A model generated the notes under the pieces. It saw only the letters and a list, made by a program, of their open reading frames with translations. It ran no database searches and had not been told where the DNA came from. Below, one piece after another: positions 47,150-56,309 of a stretch of DNA of 64,000 nt (position 1 is the stretch's first letter; the number at the start of each line of letters is the position of its first letter). Position numbers and translations under genes: made by a program. The DNA comes from Rhodanobacter sp. T12-5 (lineage in GTDB: Bacteria > Pseudomonadota > Gammaproteobacteria > Xanthomonadales > Rhodanobacteraceae): positions 274,861-338,860 of the forward strand of contig NZ_NPKN01000004.1 in NCBI RefSeq assembly GCF_008329435.1. Direction: 5' to 3'.

Positions 47150-49804
47150 TCAGTGACCGCCGAGTACGCTGCCGATGATCTCGGCCAGGTTGCGCGAGAG
47201 TCCCGCGTGCTGTTCCAGCCCCGCGATCGCCTCGCGCGCCGATGCGCGGCGTAGCGGCTCAAGACGCTGCCAGCCATTGAACGCCGTGGCCAGTCGTGCG
47301 GCCACCTGCGGATTCAATGCATCCAGCGCGACCAGCCTTTCGGCCAGCAGCCGGTAGCCGGCCCCGTCGGTGCGGTGGAATCCGCTGGGGTTGCTGCGCA
47401 CGAAGCTGCCCAGCAAGGCCTGCACACGGTTCGGATTCTTCAACGTGAATGCCGGATCGGCTTCCAGCGCCAGCACGCGGTCCAGTGCGCTCTCGCCCGG
47501 CAATTGCGCCTGCACCGCAAACCACTTGTCCAGCGCCAGCGCGTTGCCGGCGTAGCGCTGCCTGAAATCGAGCAGCGCGGCTTCGGCCTGCGCGGCACGC
47601 CCGTGCACCATGAGCGCGAGCGCGGCAAGTCGATCGGTCATGCCCGGCGCGTCCCGATACTGGATGGCGGCCAGCTCGCAGGCGCCGCGGTTGTCGAGCA
47701 GGTTCAGCAATTCCAGCACGCGGCGCTTGAGCCGACGACGTGCCTGGCTGGAGGCATCGAGCGCGATGCTGGTGTGCCCAGCCAGTGCGTTGTAGCGCTG
47801 ACGCAAGGCGTCGGCGCCGAGCCGCTCGGCCAGCCGCCGCTGCAGGTCCTGACGCAGGTCGTGGATTCGTTGCGGATCGATCGCCGTCTCGCGTTCGGCC
47901 AGTTCGACCTCGCCCGGCGGAGTCAGCAGGTCGGCCAGCAGGGCGTCGTCGACTGCAGTGCCGCCGAACAACTGCTGGAGCGCATCGCACCATGCATGGA
48001 GCGAGTCGCCCGGGCTGCCGTCGCGCAGTTCTTCGTAGGCGCGGGCAGCCAGTTGCTGGCCGGCCTCCCAGCGATTGAAACCGTCGACGTCGTGTGCCAG
48101 CAACAAGGCCAGTTCATCCGGCATGTAATCGCATTCGAGGATGACCGGTGCGGAAAACCCGCGCAGCAGGGACGCTACCGGTGCGTCGGCGATCCCGGTA
48201 AAGACGAAGCTTCGCTCGTGCTGGTCCAGCACCACCACAAGCTCATGGCAAACAGATGTCTGGCCGTCCATATGCAGCGGAAGCATGTCGCCGTTGCGCG
48301 CGAACAGCGCCAGCTTGACCGGGATCGGCAGCGGCGCGCGCGCGCCGGTCCCGGCAGTCCCGGACGGGTGCTGGATCAGTGTCAGCGTGTACTCGCGCCG
48401 GGTGGCGTCGTGATGGCCGCGGGCCTTCAGTCGCGGGGTGCCGGCCTGGCCGTACCATGCAAGGTACGGGGTCAGGTCGGTGTCGTTGGCCTCGCCGAGC
48501 GCGGCGAGGAAATCCTCGAGCGTGGCGGCGTGGCCGTCGTTGCGATCGAAATAGCGGTCCATGCCACGCCGAAAACCTTCCTGGCCCAGAGCGCCGGCCA
48601 GCATGCGCACCAGCTCCGAACCTTTCTCGTACACGGTGGCGGTGTAGAAGTTGTTGATCTCGCTGTACTGCGCCGGGCGCACCGGATGCGCCAGCGGGCC
48701 GGCGTCCTCGGGGAACTGTGCGCGGCGCAGCAGGGCTACGTCCTCGATGCGCTTCAACGATGCCGAGTTCATGTCGGCCGAGAAGCTCTGCTCGCGGAAC
48801 ACGGTGAGTCCTTCCTTCAGCGACAGCTGGAACCAGTCGCGGCAGGTGACGCGGTTGCCGCTCCAGTTGTGGAAGTACTCGTGCGCGACCACCGCCTCGA
48901 CATGGCGGTATTCGTCGTCGGTGGTCGAATCCGGATCGGCGAGCAGGCACTTCGCGTTGAAGATGTTGAGGCCCTTGTTCTCCATCGCGCCCATGTTGAA
49001 ATCGTGGGTTGCGACAACGTGGAACACGTCCAGGTCGTAGTTGCGGCCGTAGGCCTGCTCGTCCCAGCGCATCGAGCGTTCCAGCGCGTCCATCGCGTAA
49101 TGGCAACGGCCGATCGCGTCGGCCTCGGCCCAGATCTTCAGCTGCACCGGGCGGCCGTCGGCGGTGACGTAGTCGCGCTCGATGACTTCCAGATGTCCGG
49201 CGACCAGGGCGAAAAGGTAGCTAGGCTTCGGGTGCGGATCGACGAAGCGCGCCCAATGTCGGCCACCCTCCAGTTCACCGGCGCCATCGGGGTTGCCACC
49301 GGCCAGCAGCACCGGAAAGCGTGCGCGATCCGCGCGCAGCGTGACCGTGTAGCGCGACTGCACGTCGGGTCGGTCGGGGAAGAACGTGATGTGGCGAAAG
49401 CCTTCGGCCTCGCACTGGGTCAGCAGGAAGCCGGTCTCGCGCGGGCCGGACAGGTACAGCCCTTCCAGTGCGGTGTTGGCCGCCGGGCGCAGCCGCACGC
49501 GGGTCTCCAGCACGCTGCCGTCGCGGGCGCCGTCGACTTCGAGCACGTTGCCGGCGTAGCGGTACGCGGTGGCGGGCAGCTGCGTGCCGTCGAGTGCGAT
49601 CGACAATAGTTGCAGGTTCTCGCCATCCAGCCGCAGCGGCGCATCCTGCCCGGGGTCGCGGCGCAGCAGCAGGCGCGCGGACAGCTCGCTGGCGTCGATG
49701 CCGAGGTCGAAATCCAGTTCGACCGACTCGACCTGCCAGGCGGGCGCACGGTAATCGACCAGCCGGATCGGCGCGGAGGCCTTTTGCTCGGAAATGGCTT
49801 GCAT
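47150..49804 (-). CDS. pepN: Aminopeptidase N (M1 family)
   Basis: The 884-residue zinc aminopeptidase removes N-terminal residues from peptides. The substrate-recognition motif is MGAMENKGLNIFN and the zinc motif HEXXH-x18-E is in VVAHEYFHNWSGNRVTCRDW, with the third ligand Glu in LKEGLTVFREQSF. The proton-donor Tyr region and the C-terminal alpha-helical domain (DUF3458 type: DALNPQVAARLATAFNGW) are complete. The length is close to E. coli PepN (870). The gene is divergent from the epimerase at 49870. Confidence 0.97.
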   Translation of the reverse strand: MQAISEQKASAPIRLVDYRAPAWQVESVELDFDLGIDASELSARLLLRRDPGQDAPLRLDGENLQLLSIALDGTQLPATAYRYAGNVLEVDGARDGSVLETRVRLRPAANTALEGLYLSGPRETGFLLTQCEAEGFRHITFFPDRPDVQSRYTVTLRADRARFPVLLAGGNPDGAGELEGGRHWARFVDPHPKPSYLFALVAGHLEVIERDYVTADGRPVQLKIWAEADAIGRCHYAMDALERSMRWDEQAYGRNYDLDVFHVVATHDFNMGAMENKGLNIFNAKCLLADPDSTTDDEYRHVEAVVAHEYFHNWSGNRVTCRDWFQLSLKEGLTVFREQSFSADMNSASLKRIEDVALLRRAQFPEDAGPLAHPVRPAQYSEINNFYTATVYEKGSELVRMLAGALGQEGFRRGMDRYFDRNDGHAATLEDFLAALGEANDTDLTPYLAWYGQAGTPRLKARGHHDATRREYTLTLIQHPSGTAGTGARAPLPIPVKLALFARNGDMLPLHMDGQTSVCHELVVVLDQHERSFVFTGIADAPVASLLRGFSAPVILECDYMPDELALLLAHDVDGFNRWEAGQQLAARAYEELRDGSPGDSLHAWCDALQQLFGGTAVDDALLADLLTPPGEVELAERETAIDPQRIHDLRQDLQRRLAERLGADALRQRYNALAGHTSIALDASSQARRRLKRRVLELLNLLDNRGACELAAIQYRDAPGMTDRLAALALMVHGRAAQAEAALLDFRQRYAGNALALDKWFAVQAQLPGESALDRVLALEADPAFTLKNPNRVQALLGSFVRSNPSGFHRTDGAGYRLLAERLVALDALNPQVAARLATAFNGWQRLEPLRRASAREAIAGLEQHAGLSRNLAEIIGSVLGGH

Positions 49805-49869
49805 GGGGACACGATGGGATCGGGATGCGTCAGGTTAACATGGGGTGTTTCCATCACAGGAGAACCCCC

Positions 49870-50883
49870 ATGGCGGCACTGCAGGCCATGCGCTACGCCA
49901 GCGAGCGATCCGCGCTGGGCGATCAACCGGTCGTGGTGCTGACCGATCGCCTCGCGCACCGGCGCCTGTGCATCGCGCAGCACGGCGCTGCCCTGCTCAA
50001 TTTCGAGACGGACGTGGGCGGGGCCATGTTCGATCTCGCCGACGGCTATCGCGACGCGAGCGAGATCGTCGCCCGGCCCGGTTCGCGCTTCGCGATCATG
50101 GCGCCGTTTGCCGGGCGCATCGCCGATGCGCGCTACCGTTTCGATGGCCAGTTGCAGGATCTGCAGCCGGGTGTGGTCGGCAGCGAGCGCGCCAGCCGGC
50201 ACGGTTTCGTGCGCGGGGTGGACTTCGACGTCAGCGCCTTGAATGCGGATGACGATGGCGCGCGGGTGACCCTGGGCAGCGCGGCGATCCGTCCGCAGCC
50301 GGGCTATCCGCACGCGATCGACCTCGCCGTGACGTTCTCGCTGGATGCCGGCGGGCTGACCCTGGAGGCGCGCATGCGCAACGTCGGGAACGACGCGGCG
50401 CCGTGTTTCTTCGGCTGGCATCCGTATTTCCGGCTGGCCGCCAGTCTGGTCGACGGCTGGCAGCTGCAGATTCCCGCGCAGACCCTGATCCGCACCGACG
50501 CCACGCTGATCGCATTGCCCGGCGCCGCGGCGTACGTGCCGCTGGACGATGCCCCCGCGCTGGACTTCCGCGAACCCCGCGCGATCGGCGACAGCATCCT
50601 CGACCAGGGCTACACCGACCTGGAGGCCGATACCGATGGGCGCATCCGCACCCGTCTGCGCGATCCCTCCAGCGGGCTCGGCATCGCCGTATGGCAGGAG
50701 CGCGGCGTGATGCATGCGTTCACCGCCGACACGGCCAGCCGCGATGCGCGCCGCGCCATCGCGCTGGAGCCGATGGAATGCATGGCCGATGCCTTCAACC
50801 GTCCCGAGTGCGCGCAGGCGATCCGCCTGGAGCCAGGGGCCGAACGCAGTTTCCGTTGTGGCGTGGAGATCGAGTTGTCATGA
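49870..50883 (+). CDS. Aldose 1-epimerase family protein
   Basis: The 337-residue protein belongs to the galactose mutarotase superfamily. Recognisable sites are MAPFAGRIADARYRFDG (substrate Asn/Arg region, here ARYRF), ERASRHGFVRG with the catalytic-type His, CFFGWHPYFRL with a second His, and a late acidic residue in ALEPMECMADAFNRPE. These are consistent with an enzyme that interconverts alpha and beta anomers. The sugar substrate is unknown. It overlaps the PLP enzyme gene by 4 bp (ATGA), so both are co-translated. A second in-frame ATG lies 18 bp downstream of the chosen start. Confidence 0.88.
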   Translation: MAALQAMRYASERSALGDQPVVVLTDRLAHRRLCIAQHGAALLNFETDVGGAMFDLADGYRDASEIVARPGSRFAIMAPFAGRIADARYRFDGQLQDLQPGVVGSERASRHGFVRGVDFDVSALNADDDGARVTLGSAAIRPQPGYPHAIDLAVTFSLDAGGLTLEARMRNVGNDAAPCFFGWHPYFRLAASLVDGWQLQIPAQTLIRTDATLIALPGAAAYVPLDDAPALDFREPRAIGDSILDQGYTDLEADTDGRIRTRLRDPSSGLGIAVWQERGVMHAFTADTASRDARRAIALEPMECMADAFNRPECAQAIRLEPGAERSFRCGVEIELS

Positions 50884-51839
50884 ATACCCGGATGGATGAT
50901 CTGCCTGGCATCGACCAGATTCGCGATGCCGCTGCGCGCATCGCGCCGCATGCGCGCGTGACGCCGGTGCTGCGCAGTGCGGCGCTGGATGCGTTGAGCG
51001 GTGCCGAACTGCATTTCAAGGGCGAGCACCTGCAGCGTGGCGGCGCGTTCAAGTTTCGCGGTGCCTGCAATGCTGTGTGGGCGCTCAGCGACGAACAGGC
51101 CGCACACGGCGTGGTCACGCACTCCTCCGGCAACCATGGCAACGCGCTGGCGTTGGCCGCGGCCACGCGCGGCATCGCCGCCCATGTGGTGGTGCCCGAG
51201 GGCGCCGTGCGTGCGAAGGTCGCGGCGATCGAACGCGCCGGCGCGATCTTGCATCGTTGCGCACCGAACCAGGCCGCGCGCGAGGCGATGTGTGCCGACG
51301 TGCAACGCAGCACCGGCGCGTTGCTGGTGCATCCCTATGCCAACACCAACGTGATGGCCGGTCAGGGCACCCTGGCGCTGGAGCTGTTGCAGCAGGCACC
51401 GCAGCTTGACGCCCTGATCACCCCGGTCGGCGGCGGTGGTCTCGCCAGCGGCGTGGCGATCGCCGCGCATGCGCTGAAGCCCGAGCTGGCCCTGTTCGGC
51501 GCCGAGCCGCTGGGCGCCGACGACGCGGCGCGATCGCTGGCGCAAGGCGACCGGGTCACCACGGTCGTGCCCGACACCGTCTGCGACGGCCTGCGCGCGC
51601 TGGTCGGCGAACGCAACCTCGATGCCTTGCGCTTGCACCGTGTCGAGCTGATCACCGTCAGCGACGCCGAAACCATCGCCGCGATGCAATGGCTGTGGAC
51701 GGAGCTGAAACAGGTCGTGGAAGTGTCCAGCGCCACCGTGCTGGCGGCGATCCTCAAGCAGCCGCAGCGGTTTGCCGGCAAGCGCGTCGGGGTGGTATTG
51801 ACCGGCGGCAACGTGGATCTGCAGGCACTGCCCTGGTAG
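50880..51839 (+). CDS. PLP-dependent threonine/serine dehydratase or serine racemase
   Basis: This 319-residue fold-type II PLP enzyme has Lys58 in LQRGGAFKFRGACNAVW as Schiff-base lysine. The substrate loop is THSSGNHGNALALAA and the phosphate-binding glycine loop is ITPVGGGGLASGVAIA. It lacks the C-terminal ACT regulatory domain of biosynthetic IlvA, so it is of the catabolic or racemase type (TdcB, serine racemase, threo-hydroxyaspartate dehydratase). These cannot be separated from the sequence. It is translationally coupled to the epimerase-like gene before it. Confidence 0.92.
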   Translation: MNTRMDDLPGIDQIRDAAARIAPHARVTPVLRSAALDALSGAELHFKGEHLQRGGAFKFRGACNAVWALSDEQAAHGVVTHSSGNHGNALALAAATRGIAAHVVVPEGAVRAKVAAIERAGAILHRCAPNQAAREAMCADVQRSTGALLVHPYANTNVMAGQGTLALELLQQAPQLDALITPVGGGGLASGVAIAAHALKPELALFGAEPLGADDAARSLAQGDRVTTVVPDTVCDGLRALVGERNLDALRLHRVELITVSDAETIAAMQWLWTELKQVVEVSSATVLAAILKQPQRFAGKRVGVVLTGGNVDLQALPW

Positions 51840-51851
51840 GACGCGTGTCGT

Positions 51852-52970
51852 TCAACCGGGCACGGTTTCGCCCGTTGCCGGGTTGCCGGCAAGGGCCGCT
51901 GTCGGCATCTCTGCCGCCGGCGAGGCATGCCCGAGGGCATGCAGGTCCACCTGGCTGACCGGAATCGGTACGTAGTCCGCGCCGAAAGCCACTTCGCCCG
52001 GCTTCCAGCCGGCAGGACGACGCACCGCACCCCAGAAACGCTTCAACGCGACCCAGTGCAGGCCGATCAGGCCGTAGTTGTTGTCCGCATCGACGATCGG
52101 GTCGCCTACGCCGGTCGCCCGTGGCGGCTCGCCATAGAGCGCCGTGCCGAACAGCACGTCCCAGATCGAGAGGACCTGGCCGTAATTGCAGTTGTGCAGG
52201 GTCGGCCGTGACGGATCGACCAGCATGTGGTGCAGGCGATGGAACTTCGGCGCGACGAAGACGCGGTCGAACACGCGACCGAAACCCAGTCGCACATTCG
52301 TGTGCGAGAGGTTCTGCATCAGTTCGCCGATCAGCATCAGCCACGCGAACTCGTCCGGATCCACGCCGATCACCAGGCCCACCGTGGCCAGGATCACCGA
52401 CTGGATGAAGCCGTCGACCAGGCTGCCGCGGTCGTTGGTCCAGCAACTCATCTGGCGCTGGCTGTGATGCATGCTGTGCAGCGCCCACCACCACGGGATC
52501 GCGTGCTGGGTGCGATGCATCCAGTAGTACACGAAGTCGTAGACCACGTAATAGGCCGCGAACAGCAGATAGGGATGCTGGTTGAACCACGGCATCCAGT
52601 GCGTCAGCCCCAGTGGCGAGCCGGTGCCGGGATCGACGGTATCGCCGCCGCCGCCAAACAGATGGCTGAACGGCATGAGCACCAGGTAGGTGAACAGTGG
52701 AAAGATGCCAAGCAGCATCAGCAGCGTGTAGTTGCGATCGACCCGGGTCAGCCGGCGATCGGCCCATCGCTCGGCCGGAAACCAGGTCTCCAGCGGGCGG
52801 AAGACGAGGCCGATGATGCCGACCTGCAACGCGGCGATCAGCAGCGCCGCGGCGATGTCGTCGGGATTGCCGCTCAGGCCGCTCAGGTGCAGCGCCTGCA
52901 GCAGCGGTACCACGGCATGGTCGCTCACCCAGCTGGTGAGGTGGGCCCACAATGGCGAAAGATCGAACAT
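51852..52970 (-). CDS. Sterol desaturase/fatty acid hydroxylase family membrane protein
   Basis: The 372-residue di-iron membrane oxygenase family member has four to five membrane spans. The histidine clusters are HRTQH, HSMHHSQ, a middle HTNVRLG and FHRLHHML, which form the usual eight-His metal site of the fatty-acid hydroxylase superfamily. Members hydroxylate or desaturate sterols, carotenoids or membrane lipids. The substrate here is not evident. The C-terminal 60 residues are outside the domain and Ala/Pro-rich. It converges with the PLP enzyme gene (12 bp between stops). Confidence 0.9.
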   Translation of the reverse strand: MFDLSPLWAHLTSWVSDHAVVPLLQALHLSGLSGNPDDIAAALLIAALQVGIIGLVFRPLETWFPAERWADRRLTRVDRNYTLLMLLGIFPLFTYLVLMPFSHLFGGGGDTVDPGTGSPLGLTHWMPWFNQHPYLLFAAYYVVYDFVYYWMHRTQHAIPWWWALHSMHHSQRQMSCWTNDRGSLVDGFIQSVILATVGLVIGVDPDEFAWLMLIGELMQNLSHTNVRLGFGRVFDRVFVAPKFHRLHHMLVDPSRPTLHNCNYGQVLSIWDVLFGTALYGEPPRATGVGDPIVDADNNYGLIGLHWVALKRFWGAVRRPAGWKPGEVAFGADYVPIPVSQVDLHALGHASPAAEMPTAALAGNPATGETVPG

Positions 52971-53054
52971 GGACGTTTCTTCAGTTCCGGCAGCGCCGCA
53001 TCATATCGCCGCTGCCAGGCGTGCAGGCTGAATCGGCCGATCAGGGCTTGTGGA

Positions 53055-53077
53055 GAAAACCACTTCCTGTGGTTTTC
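53055..53077. terminator. Inverted repeat with terminator-like tail
   Basis: GAAAACCAC and GTGGTTTTC form a 9-bp AT-biased stem with loop TTCCT; TTCT follows on the plus strand. It lies in the 366-bp gap between the sterol-desaturase gene start and the EamA gene end. Its function is uncertain. Confidence 0.45.
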
Positions 53078-53149
53078 TTCTATCGCGAGCCCGGTGCACG
53101 CCCGGACTCGCTCACGCGGATCGAGCAATTGCGTGCCCGATCCGCGACC

Positions 53150-53260
53150 GGGCATCGGGCAACCGCTCCATGCGTTGCCTCAACTCGGGCATCGGGCAAC
53201 CGCTCCATGCGTCGCCTCAACTCGGGCATCGGGCAACCGCTCCATGCGTTGCCTCAACTC
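53150..53260. repeat. 37-bp tandem repeat, three copies (minisatellite)
   Basis: Three adjacent units start with GGGCATCGGG at 53150, 53187 and 53224, identical except for one base (GTTGCC/GTCGCC). A fourth unit begins at 53261 but breaks off after 7 bases. There are no spacers, so it is not a CRISPR array. It lies outside recognised genes. Confidence 0.9.
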
Positions 53261-53266
53261 GGGCAT

Positions 53267-53299
53267 CCATGCCCTCGCCATGCCCTCGCCATGCCCTCG
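53267..53299. repeat. 11-bp tandem repeat, three copies
   Basis: CCATGCCCTCG is repeated at 53267, 53278 and 53289, immediately after the 37-bp array. A degenerate fourth unit (CCGTGGCC) follows. Confidence 0.85.
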
Positions 53300-53336
53300 C
53301 CGTGGCCGGGCTGAGAGGTTGAATAGTCACAACCGC

Positions 53337-54224
53337 TCAGTCGCGCCGGCGCGTGCCGATGCCACTGACGGCGAGCAACCCCAGCAGCACGAACACGATG
53401 CCGAGCAACTCCATCGCCGATGGCTGCTCATGCAGGATCAGCCACGCCAGCAGCACGCTGACGATCGGCACGCCGAGGCTGGACACGCTGGCCACCGTCG
53501 TCGACAACCGCTGCAGCACGATCGACCACAACCACCACGCCACGCTCGATGCCAGCACCGCGCTGTACGCCAGCGCGCCGATGAACGGCCAGTCCCATTC
53601 GATCGAACGTTGCGGCACCGCCAGCGCGGTGACGCCGAGCGCGATGCCACCGATCAGCATCTGCCATGCGGTGAGGTTGAGCACCGACGGTGCATGCCGG
53701 CGGAACATGCGCTTGCTCAACACCGTGCCGGCCGCCCAGGCGCCACCGCCGGCCAGGGCCAGCGTGGTGCTCAGCACGCTGCCCAACGCATGCCACGGTT
53801 CGATGATGCACAGCAGCCCGATCGCGGCGAACGCCAGTCCCAGCCAGTGCCGCGCGGTCGGCTGATCACCGAGCAGCAGCCACGCCAGCAGCACTGCCCA
53901 GAACGGCATCGTGTAGGCGAGCAGGGCGACATGCCCGGCCCCGCCATCGAGCAGCGCCCATTGCTCCAGACCCTGGAACGCGGCGGTCTGGCAAAGCCCG
54001 ATCAGGATCGTCGGCAGCAGCGGCGGCGGCCGCAACGATTGCCGCGACAGCAGCAGCGCCGCAAACAGCACCGCCGAACCGATCAGGTAACGCAGTGCTG
54101 CGAAATCGAACGGCCCGGCATGCGCCAGTACCTGCTTCATCACGATCCAGCTGTAGGCCCAGATCAGAATGGTGGCGAGCAACGCCAGCAGGGCGCCGCG
54201 TGATGACGAGGGTGAGGGCGACAT
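53337..54224 (-). CDS. EamA (DMT superfamily) transporter
   Basis: The 295-residue protein has ten predicted membrane helices arranged as two EamA repeats (about residues 10-135 and 150-285). It starts RGALLALLATILIWAYSWIVMKQVL and includes YTMPFWAVLLAWLLLGD and the second-repeat counterpart SLGVPIVSVLLAWLILHE. Drug/metabolite transporters of this group export amino acids, nucleosides or other small metabolites. The substrate is not predictable. The ATG at 54224 removes a longer non-conserved N-terminal extension. It is divergent from tag. Confidence 0.92.
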   Translation of the reverse strand: MSPSPSSSRGALLALLATILIWAYSWIVMKQVLAHAGPFDFAALRYLIGSAVLFAALLLSRQSLRPPPLLPTILIGLCQTAAFQGLEQWALLDGGAGHVALLAYTMPFWAVLLAWLLLGDQPTARHWLGLAFAAIGLLCIIEPWHALGSVLSTTLALAGGGAWAAGTVLSKRMFRRHAPSVLNLTAWQMLIGGIALGVTALAVPQRSIEWDWPFIGALAYSAVLASSVAWWLWSIVLQRLSTTVASVSSLGVPIVSVLLAWLILHEQPSAMELLGIVFVLLGLLAVSGIGTRRRD

Positions 54225-54306
54225 GCTGAGCCAGGCCGGGATGGGGGCGACAAGTCTAGCGGCGTGGGTTACGTTGTGCGGCATCCCGCCGCCACCCCCA
54301 CCAGCC

Positions 54307-54897
54307 ATGACACAAGCCACTGAACCGAAGCGCTGCCATTGGGCTGCCGGCAACGATGCGCTGATGCGCGACTACCACGACACCGAGTGGGGCGTGCCGC
54401 TGCACGACGACCGCGCGCTGTTCGAGTTCCTGTGCCTGGAAGGTGCGCAGGCCGGCTTGTCTTGGCGCACCGTGCTGACCAAGCGCGAGAACTACCGCAA
54501 GGCTTTCCACGACTTCGAGATTGCCCGCGTCGCTTCGATGACCGACCGCGAACTGGAAAAGCGACTGCTGGATCCGGGCATCATCCGCAATCGCCTGAAG
54601 GTTTCCGCCACACGCGGAAACGCGATCGCCGCGCTGAAGGTGATCGACGAGTTCGGCAGCCTGGATGCCTGGTTGTGGTCGTTCGTCGATGGCAAGCCGC
54701 TGCGCAACCGTTGGCGCAGCCAGGCCGAGGTACCGGCCAGCACCGAACTGTCCGACCGCATGAGCAAGGCGATGAAGAAACGCGGCTTCCGCTTCGTCGG
54801 TACGACGATCTGCTACTCGCTGCTGCAGGCCACCGGGATGATCAACGATCATCTGGCCGGGTGCTTTCGGCATCGCGACTGTGCCCGGATGTCCTGA
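54307..54897 (+). CDS. tag: 3-methyladenine DNA glycosylase I
   Basis: The 196-residue enzyme excises 3-methyladenine from alkylated DNA. The N-terminal RCHWAAG, DYHDTEWGVPLHDDRALFEFLCLEGAQAGLSW (cited in parts as DTEWGVP and EGAQAGLSW) and the C-terminal GMINDHLAGCFRHRDC carry the zinc ligands of the Tag family: Cys10, His24, and the His and Cys of the DHLAGC motif. The length is typical (187 in E. coli). The ATG at 54307 is the last before the conserved region. No ada/alk gene is adjacent. Confidence 0.95.
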   Translation: MTQATEPKRCHWAAGNDALMRDYHDTEWGVPLHDDRALFEFLCLEGAQAGLSWRTVLTKRENYRKAFHDFEIARVASMTDRELEKRLLDPGIIRNRLKVSATRGNAIAALKVIDEFGSLDAWLWSFVDGKPLRNRWRSQAEVPASTELSDRMSKAMKKRGFRFVGTTICYSLLQATGMINDHLAGCFRHRDCARMS

Positions 54898-55058
54898 GCG
54901 GGGGCTTGGCAGTTGCGCCATGGGCTCCGGCAGCCGACGGGCACGAACCGAATATTCCGGCTGACTGTCCTCGCCGATCCGGTGGTATTTTGCCCCGGGA
55001 CAGCCGTGCTGCGGCCGTCGATGCACGCGCGAGGATTGACGCTGACAAGGAGCAAGCC

Positions 55059-55676
55059 ATGCAAGTCGGTTCTGGAACGGATCGGTATCGCACTGCGGCC
55101 TTCGGCGCGCTGGCGTATGTGAAATCCCACTTGTTTTTCGGCGCGTCGAACGGCCTGAAGTTCTACAAGGATGCCGCGCACCTGGGGATGTTCTCCCCGA
55201 CCCTCGCGATGGGCTGGTTGGACGTGGGGCTGGCCAGCCATGTGCAACTTCAGGTGGGCGTGTGGCTCGAGTCCAGGCGCGAAGGAAGGGCCGCCCAGGC
55301 CGCCGGCCACCCCTATGCCAAGGGCACCAGAAGGATGAAGAAGGCCCTGATGGAGATCTTCGCGAAAGAGGCGCTCCGGTTCCATTGCGGCAACTGTGGC
55401 GCGCAAAGCGCCCTGGCGTTCGTACGACTGCGCGATTACTGGAAGGTCTTTCCGCTGGATTGGGTGCAGGTGAAGAATGGCGACCATGGCTTCGTCGTGA
55501 TCGGACGCGACGCACACACCGACCCGTCGAACATGGCCACGTGGAACGACGATGCGATCGTGTGCGACCCCTGGCGCGATGTCGTCCTGGCGGTGAAGGC
55601 CTATGCAGCCGCGTACGCAAAGACGCTGGAGCTGATCTATCGGCAGGAATCGGCCAGCGACGTGCCCAAGGACTGA
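55059..55676 (+). CDS. Orphan protein with papain-like Cys-His-Asp signature
   Basis: The 205-residue protein has an AAGGAG ribosome site before the ATG at 55059. Its C-terminal half carries FHCGNCGAQSALAFVRL (Cys110/Cys113), KNGDHGFVVIGRD (His143) and AIVCDPWRD (Asp170). The order Cys at a helix start, then His and Asp on strands, is the catalytic layout of papain-like folds, as in YopT-type and polymorphic-toxin (Tox-PL) domains. The N-terminal 100 residues are amphipathic and lack a signal peptide. No immunity gene, VgrG, or secretion gene is adjacent; a GNAT gene follows. A peptidase, deamidase or effector role is inference from motif spacing only. Confidence 0.75.
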   Translation: MQVGSGTDRYRTAAFGALAYVKSHLFFGASNGLKFYKDAAHLGMFSPTLAMGWLDVGLASHVQLQVGVWLESRREGRAAQAAGHPYAKGTRRMKKALMEIFAKEALRFHCGNCGAQSALAFVRLRDYWKVFPLDWVQVKNGDHGFVVIGRDAHTDPSNMATWNDDAIVCDPWRDVVLAVKAYAAAYAKTLELIYRQESASDVPKD

Positions 55677-55758
55677 TCCGACTCGCCGACACCCGATGTG
55701 AAATATGCCGTGTCGTTGTGGCACGATCGCCGCGGACCGCAACCAGGAAGCTTCCCGC

Positions 55759-56277
55759 ATGTTCGACAATGCAGCATTCGCCAGTTCGTCATTGGGCATG
55801 CGCCCGGCCACCGCGATGGACGCCCCCTTCCTGGAGCGGCTGTACCGCTCCGCCCGCCCGGACCTCCAACTGCTGGATGGTTCGCAGGAACAACGCGAGG
55901 CGCTGGTCGCCCAGCAGTACGGCGTGTTGCAGGCCGGCACGGCGGCCAACCATCCGAACGCGATGCATTTCGTGGTCGAGAAGCAGGGCAGCCAAATCGG
56001 TGGGCTGATCGTCGACTTCGGCGCGAACGTGGTTCACCTGGTTTATCTGGCGCTGATCCCGGCGGTACGCGGGCAGGGCCTCGGCCGCGAGTTGGTGCGT
56101 GGCTTGCAGCAGGCCGCGGCGCGTGCGCATGCGCCGTTGACCGCCGTCGTGTGGCGCAGCAATCCGCGCGCGCGCCAGCTCTACATCGAGCTGGGCTTCA
56201 CCGTGGAAAGCGCGCAGCCGGCGGCCGAGCAAATGGTGTGGTATCCCGATGCGCGGCCGATGGTCGTCGTGCAATAG
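55759..56277 (+). CDS. GNAT-family N-acetyltransferase
   Basis: The 172-residue protein has the GNAT fold: N-terminal LGMRPATAMDAPFLERLYRSAR, motif A with acetyl-CoA loop VHLVYLALIPAVRGQGLGRELVRGL (Q/R-x-x-G-x-G in RGQGLG) and motif B AVVWRSNPRARQLYIELGFTVE. The substrate is unknown. It is 82 bp downstream of the papain-like protein gene on the same strand. It converges with the small gene at 56310. Confidence 0.92.
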   Translation: MFDNAAFASSSLGMRPATAMDAPFLERLYRSARPDLQLLDGSQEQREALVAQQYGVLQAGTAANHPNAMHFVVEKQGSQIGGLIVDFGANVVHLVYLALIPAVRGQGLGRELVRGLQQAAARAHAPLTAVVWRSNPRARQLYIELGFTVESAQPAAEQMVWYPDARPMVVVQ

Positions 56278-56309
56278 TCCGCGCAGGATTGAAGGCTCCG
56301 CCAGGAACC

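Noticed and set aside
53150..53299. CRISPR array
   Set aside because: Repeat units are directly adjacent with no unique spacers, and no cas genes are nearby.
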